In this document: one piece after another, positions 60,701 through 64,000 of the stretch
Numbering within the stretch: the first letter of the stretch is position 1
Layout: the number at the start of each line of letters is the position of its first letter
Program-made: the position numbers and the translations under genes
The notes under the pieces: model-generated
The model's input: the letters and a program-made list of their open reading frames with translations, nothing else
What the model was told of the DNA's origin: nothing
Databases searched by the model: none
NCBI RefSeq assembly: GCF_000003815.2
Contig: NC_049992.1
Coordinates: 7,402,493-7,466,492, forward strand
DNA: 64,000 nucleotides
Direction: 5' to 3'
Source: Branchiostoma floridae
Lineage: Eukaryota > Chordata > Leptocardii > Amphioxiformes > Branchiostomatidae

Positions 60701-63530
60701 CATTGGCGCACCGTGCACACCGGCCTAGTTCTGTTACTTACTTTGTTCAGCTTTGTTGTAGTAGTTTTAGACTTGTTAGAATGTAGGCAACCAATGTTAG
60801 ATAAATTATGTCAGTGCTATCAGGAATACAGTATAGATTAGCTGAGCAGCGAGTATCATGCGGACGTGGCGGAAGTCAGTGGGGGGGAGTCACCAGATAG
60901 GTCAGTTTAGATGTAAGATAGACATATAGAGATAGAATTATAGATATACATGTGGGTTTTACTCCCCGGGATAGTAATGTGTAGTTCGTATGATGTTACC
61001 ATATAGCAGGTCAGGGGTGTCCGGCGTTTCATGTAGTTGTCTGAAGGTCTATTTGTTGTGTTTATGTGTTGAGGAGATATTAATGTTTAAGTCGAGAGGT
61101 AGAGGAGAGAGCAGCGGAGTTGAGTTGAGACGTAGATGAGGTGTCGAGGTTAGAAGTCCGGTGTTATGTGTATGTGCGTCAGTGGTTGCTTTGCGTTGTC
61201 CTGTCCGACCCCAACCTCTACAGGCGTGATCCCACAGCACGACTCGGCAGACAACGATGCCCCGAGGGCCCGACGTCGTATAGGAGTCGCCGTCGTGGGA
61301 GCATCTAGCAGGGAGGCCTCTGTTGACAAGACAAGCCTCTTCCCGACGGGCAGAGGAGTTCCTGTCGTTTCCTGTGGTTCCGGGACACACCCGGAAGTGC
61401 GCAAGCCGGCCGCCGAGGAGGAAGTTGGCGCGGGACACCTGGCAACCATTTGATGAACTTTTGTTGTTGTAAATTGTTATGTTTTTGTTGTTGTTTTGTA
61501 AATGTCGGAATGTCGCTGACCTGCATTGTAGAAGAATTAGTAGTATTGTATAGAAGTATGTAAAAGAAAAGCGGTGATGATCTTCCTGATAATATGTCCC
61601 GGTAATCAATAATTGATAACAGCTGTCAACAATGTGGAAATTGTTTTAAAAAATGAGGGGTGAGGTGTCACGAGGGTGTCACGAAGTGACAGCGTGTTAA
61701 GTCACTGTTAACCCCTGGTGTGGGGAATGTCACCGGACTAAGTGGGACCAGATGTAGAGGGGTCGGGAGAAGTGACACGTATGAGGGTACGGGGATTCCA
61801 GCGAGAGAAGCCGACAGAGAAAGACGTGTCTACCAGAGCTCCGAATAAAGTCTATCATATCCGCAACATCATGCCTCTGTCCTGATCCTTGACTTGACTC
61901 ACTACCATGCCACCGTGACAAGTACACCCCCTAGGCCAAGCCCATGTAGACAACCTAGCAGCAGAGAGGTTATATCAGGACCTGTTCCCCAGATTTCCAG
62001 AGTTACGGGTACAGACACCTCAACCGTTCCATCCGGTTCCCCAGATTTCCAGAGTTACGGGTACAGACACCTTAACCGTTCCATCCCGTTCCCCAGATTT
62101 CCAAAGTTACGGGTACAGACAACACAGCAGCAAAGAGAAACCTTAACCGTTCCATCCCGTTGCCCAGATTTCCAGAGTTACGGGTACAGACACCTTAACC
62201 GTTCCATCCCGTTCCCCAGATTTCCAGAGTTACGGGTACAGACACCTTAACCGTTCCATCCCGTTCCCCAGATTTCCAGAGTTACGGGTACAGACACCTT
62301 AACCGTTCCATCCCGTTGCCCAGATTTCCAGAGTTACGGGTACAGACACCTTAACCGTTCCATCCCGTTGCCCAGATTTCCAGAGTTATGGGTACAGACA
62401 CCTTAACCGTTCTATCCTGTTCCCCAGATTTCCAGAGTTACGGGTACAGACACCTTTACCCTTTTATCCCGTTCCCCAGATTTCCAGAGTTACAGGTACA
62501 GACAACGCAGCAGAGAGAAACCTTAACCATTCTTTCCCGTTCCCCAGATTTCCAGAGTTATGGGTACGCGCCCCAGGCCCAGCCCATGCAGACGACCCAG
62601 CAGCAGAGGCCGCCCTCGATGCCCACAGGACAGATCACCATGATCCCTTCCCAGCAGCCCCCACAGCCGCCTCAGCAGGTAACCCCGCCTCTCGTGAGTC
62701 ACCGTTTTCCTTGTTTTATCTTTTGTTTTTTATTTTAGAGTAGAAATTTTGGACATTATTCTTTGTTGACCTTTCTTTCTGGTTTTGGTTGTCACAGACT
62801 GGTTTTATGACAGAATTCAGTTTGATTTAAAGAAGGAAAGACATGATTTTCATTGTTAGATTCCAACAATATTTTCAGATGCATGTTCCATAAGTTTTTT
62901 TTTGAGGATTTTTCAAAATCAACTTTCCTGTTGAAGACTTTTCTTTGAAAGTGACCTGTCCCTGACCCAATTTATACTCGTTATCTGAAAAGTCGAGAGT
63001 TGGATATGATTATACATTTTTACGAGTTTCTGTACTAATAGAAGTTACAAGATATGGTCCATGCATACAAAACTGCCCCCTGGCATCAAGGTAATGAACT
63101 GCAACCATTGGTTGACTGAGATACACAATGCATCCTTGACAAGACAGTTGTACTTTTTGTTGTCTAAATTTGACTGAAGGAAGAAACGCAAATTGGGGGG
63201 GGGGGGGGCGTGGATAGTGTTAAAGATTTGCATTTGTATGTTTTGTTCTGCCTTCCTGAGTTATGACAAATGTAGTCTTGGGCTATAACAGGCTCATAAC
63301 CATGACATTTCTTTACAAGTGAATTTTGTTTCTGTTTTTCTCCATCACAGCAACAACAGACTCAGCAGCAGCAACAGCAGCTGCCCCAGAAGAGGGAGAG
63401 GAAGATCATCAAGATCACAGACAACACGGGGCGGGACGTGACAGAGGAGATCCTGAGCGGGGGCAGTGGGAGCAGTAACCCCACCCCACCCAACTCGGGC
63501 AGGTCAAGTGCCACAGCCACACCGCCGCAG
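36618..63530 (+). CDS. EIF4G3: EIF4G1/3-like translation initiation factor, N-terminal exons (gene continues beyond window)
   Basis: Supported exons: 51375-51445, 53427-53624, 56468-56494, 57235-57423, 59193-59334, 62548-62678 and 63351-63530. Preceding them are a 33-nt exon at 50465-50497 and a start exon of less certain position (36618 onward, or 43201 onward). All junctions checked are GT/AG and in frame. The product is Pro/Gln-rich (PYYRSSGP, QPTLFIPQQ, long Q runs). The last exon encodes KRERKIIKITD...GRDVTEEILSGG...NPTPP, the conserved eIF4G segment that precedes the eIF4E-binding and MIF4G regions, which must lie to the right. eIF4G is the scaffold of the cap-binding complex. The first intron may be nearly 14 kb, whereas the downstream introns range from about 0.7 to 3.2 kb and hold many transposons. 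The choice between EIF4G1 and EIF4G3 is inferred; invertebrates usually have one gene ancestral to both. Confidence 0.85.
43201..43429 (+). CDS. Candidate alternative first exon of EIF4G (proximal promoter form)
   Basis: A GC- and CpG-rich island (about 43230-43430) in an otherwise AT-rich intron contains an open frame ending PAYIPAMR followed by CGCG|GTAAAC, a donor in phase 1 that would splice in frame to the exon at 50465. An in-frame ATG at 43288 or 43201 could start it. The evidence is composition plus donor phase only. Confidence 0.35.
45674..45955. repeat. Three tandem copies of an about 100-bp unit
   Basis: Units start TTGCTTCAAAA at 45674, 45773 and 45874, share GTGCTAGAAATAAAG and end around TTACAGTAATAGT. 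They have diverged by roughly a tenth to a fifth by eye. Confidence 0.85.
47464..49356. mobile_element. hAT-like miniature transposon split by a nested element
   Basis: Outer ends CAGGGCTCGAAATACTGGG and CCAAAAATGAATTTCGAGCC match the 27395 element in reverse orientation, with the GGGTGCACC words at both ends. GAGCAT occurs at both outer boundaries as a partial target duplication. The middle is interrupted by 47611-49157. Confidence 0.85.
47611..49157. mobile_element. TA-flanked non-autonomous DNA transposon nested in the hAT-like element
   Basis: Inverted ends CAGTGAAACTTGT with TAAG and GACCAC words following on both sides. TA lies immediately outside each end, and aligning to the 27395 element shows the TA was the target. 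It is 1547 bp with no transposase frame seen. It includes three about 106-bp tandem repeats (about 48688-48990) with TTTTAGCG, TATCATCAAA and CTTGAAAATGACGC words. Confidence 0.85.
50465..50497 (+). CDS. EIF4G3: 33-nt small exon of EIF4G
   Basis: Flanked by TTAACCCAG and GTAAGTATC, phase 1 at both ends, encoding QHRLRGGPPP plus shared codons. It joins in frame to PEDYHQPRAIPAY of the 51375 exon. Only the phase-1 reading avoids a stop. Confidence 0.6.
51838..52336 (+). repeat. Tandem duplication with an unknown 80-residue reading frame
   Basis: The stretch 51838-52006 repeats at 52176-52336 with few changes. Between them a splice-acceptor-like TTTTCTTCCAG opens an 85-codon frame (52010-52266) with charged, protein-like sequence (KNIIDTKLLKSSQQSC, FYYNRTFNFFLSRLLDKLG) and a TGA. 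A third, broken 5' copy is at about 54410-54580. I do not recognise it; it may be a captured terminal exon or a mobile-element fragment inside the EIF4G intron. Confidence 0.55.
53229..53270. repeat. 14-bp tandem repeat (three copies)
   Basis: ATTAAGTTACGCC-type unit repeated three times in an EIF4G intron. Confidence 0.85.
53710..53982. mobile_element. Miniature element, TTATGTCATACCTG family (second copy)
   Basis: Termini TTATGTCATACCTGGG and GGTGGGTATGACATAA are inverted repeats. Internal sequence resembles the copy at 6237. It starts 85 bp after an EIF4G exon donor. Confidence 0.75.
54410..54580 (+). pseudogene. Broken copy of the unknown 52-kb reading frame
   Basis: Matches 52010-52170 closely (GAAGAATATAATTGACA, CATAAAATTAAAACTA), but a short deletion after GGAAAGCAACTC and the loss of the acceptor break it. 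Confidence 0.6.
55105..55507. mobile_element. hAT-like miniature transposon, third copy
   Basis: Ends CAGGGCTTGAAATTCATTTT and CAGTATTTCGAGCCCTG, with GGGTGCACC words near both. The interior differs from the 27395 copy and includes unrelated sequence. I could not find an exact target duplication. Confidence 0.8.
56468..56494 (+). CDS. EIF4G3: 27-nt microexon of EIF4G
   Basis: A pyrimidine-rich tract and AAAG precede it, CCAG|GTAAGC follows it, and it is phase 0 on both sides. It encodes HQGPRQGHQ, matching the Gln/Pro/Gly-rich style of the neighbouring exons, and may be skipped without a frameshift. Confidence 0.65.
56726..57037. mobile_element. Foldback element with about 140-bp inverted arms
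   Basis: The left arm includes ACATCCATCACTCTTCTTCAGC and ATGAAATGGCA; the right arm carries their reverse complements (GCTGAAGAAGAGTGATGGATGT, TGCCATTTCAT). Both outer ends show AATTCAA/TTGAATTGTATT. A related single arm lies near 27120-27240. Confidence 0.75.
57466..57640. mobile_element. TA-flanked MITE (CACTAGAAGC... family)
   Basis: Ends CACTAGAAGCC..GTTAATTGCACA and GTGCAATTAAACAGCTTCTACTG are inverted and bordered by TA. The insertion splits a dispersed repeat (AAGGCCATGTTGATTGGATA / TATGGATGACATCC) also seen near 25125. It lies 42 bp after the donor of an EIF4G exon. Confidence 0.75.
60049..61920 (+). mobile_element. Non-autonomous LTR retroelement (TRIM-like)
   Basis: LTRs 60049-60287 (239 bp) and 61677-61920 (244 bp) are closely similar, start TGTCACGA and end CCGTGACA, and contain AATAAAGT near the 3' end. 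The 4-bp AGTA flanks the whole element (60045-60048 and 61921-61924). A purine-rich tract (AAAAAATGAGGGGTGAGG) precedes the second LTR. The 1.39-kb interior is GC-rich with no gag or pol frame that I can recognise, so mobilisation would need another element. Inserted in an EIF4G intron. Confidence 0.9.
61921..61972 (+). pseudogene. EIF4G3: Degenerate copy of the EIF4G 62548 exon
   Basis: ACACCCCCTAGGCCAAGCCC and CAACCTAGCAGCAGAGAGG align to the body of the real exon (62570-62610) with scattered substitutions, including in-frame stops. It directly follows the second LTR, so the retroelement inserted into this pseudo-exon. Confidence 0.8.
61984..62547 (+). repeat. EIF4G3: 52-bp minisatellite built from the EIF4G exon acceptor
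   Basis: Eleven units start GTT(C/G)CCCAGATTTCC at 61984, 62036, 62088, 62159, 62211, 62263, 62315, 62367, 62419, 62471 and 62539. The spacing is 52 bp except two longer units (71 and 68 bp) that retain ACAACACAGCAGCA-type exon sequence. The last unit is the true acceptor of the exon at 62548. Confidence 0.92.
63193..63210. repeat. Poly-G run
   Basis: A run of mostly G in an EIF4G intron; a possible length artefact. Confidence 0.7.
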
Positions 63531-63599
63531 GTAGGAACTCAGTCATTCACTCTAGTGTCTTAAACTTGTATCTGTATGAAGTTCATGTGTTTAATGCCA

Positions 63600-63735
63600 G
63601 TTTTAAGAGCCCAACTCGGGCAGGTCAAGTGCCACAGCCACACCGCCGCATGTCCGAACTGCAACTACATTCCTGATTTGGTCATCCTCTCTAATGTCTA
63701 GAAATTGTATCTGTATGAAGCTCGTTTGTTTCAAG
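63600..63735 (+). repeat. EIF4G3: Tandem duplicate of the EIF4G 63351 exon end
   Basis: CCCAACTCGGGCAGGTCAAG through CACACCGCCGCA (about 63610-63650) repeats the last 41 bases of the exon ending at 63530. The following about 75 bp repeat the intron start. The donor in the copy is destroyed (CAGGTAGG became CATGTCCG). Confidence 0.88.
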
Positions 63736-64000
63736 CCAGTTTCAATATTCTTCATGTTATAGACTCTCGGTAGAACCAATGTGCTGTAAATTTATTTGTT
63801 ATGAGGGGGACTTCATTTTACAGTAGGAGGGGAAGTACAATTTTAGCAGCATTTTAAGTGCATGGTGAAACTTAACTATGGTATGCAGGGGTACATCATA
63901 CAGTACCGATTACGTTTATGGTCCGGTCCCACGCGGTTTACACGCGATTTAATCTCGATTAAAAGTCGTGCAAGTCGCGATTAAAAGTCGTGCAAGTCGC

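Noticed and set aside
61894-62738. Plus-strand frames through the 52-bp array as a repetitive protein
   Set aside because: Only the exon from 62548 has the right splice context. Upstream in-frame units are intronic copies and the frame changes at the two longer units.
1-64000. CRISPR arrays, bacterial operons or prophage
   Set aside because: The window is clearly eukaryotic; regular repeats are minisatellites or transposons without spacer structure.

Overview
This is eukaryotic, metazoan genomic DNA: intron-rich genes with GT/AG splice sites, animal extracellular modules (LRR, EGF, Ig, TSP1), dense small DNA transposons and one 100-bp N gap (1814-1913). The gene set and the repeat-rich, compact layout suggest an invertebrate deuterostome, most likely amphioxus (Branchiostoma). 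That species call is an inference; no database was searched.

Layout. (1) 858-7806, + strand: the last three exons of a PEX10-like peroxisomal RING E3 ligase. An intronless 881-codon LRR receptor (1974-4619, - strand) is nested antisense in its large intron. (2) 8586-20222, - strand: a secreted modular protein on about 13 exons (signal peptide, EGF, two Ig-like domains, three EGF, four TSP1). (3) 20666-24999, + strand: a five-exon, single-pass membrane protein with one TSP1 domain, divergent from gene 2 across about 440 bp. (4) 28605-34195, - strand: a seven-exon SLC66A1/PQLC2-like lysosomal cationic amino-acid transporter. (5) 36.6-63.5 kb, + strand: the 5' part of an EIF4G1/3-like translation initiation factor gene, running off the right edge. 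A palindromic pair of tRNA-Ala(CGC) genes lies inside an intron of gene 3.

Genes 1, 4 and 5 are housekeeping genes whose human counterparts (PEX10, SLC66A1, EIF4G3) all lie on 1p36, so the window may preserve an ancient linkage. Genes 2 and 3 are lineage-style cell-surface or matrix proteins built from symmetrical phase-1 exons. The nested LRR gene is the most striking protein: its cytoplasmic tail carries three tandem copies of a unit with ITAM spacing (YxxI-x12-YxxI), which suggests an activating immune-type receptor.

Repeats include an LTR element with matching target duplications, hAT-like and TA-flanked miniature elements (some nested), an element with two identical 471-bp direct repeats, and several minisatellites. 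A recurring oddity is that at least five exon-intron junctions, in four genes, have been tandemly re-duplicated. In two cases this built minisatellites made of splice-donor or splice-acceptor copies.
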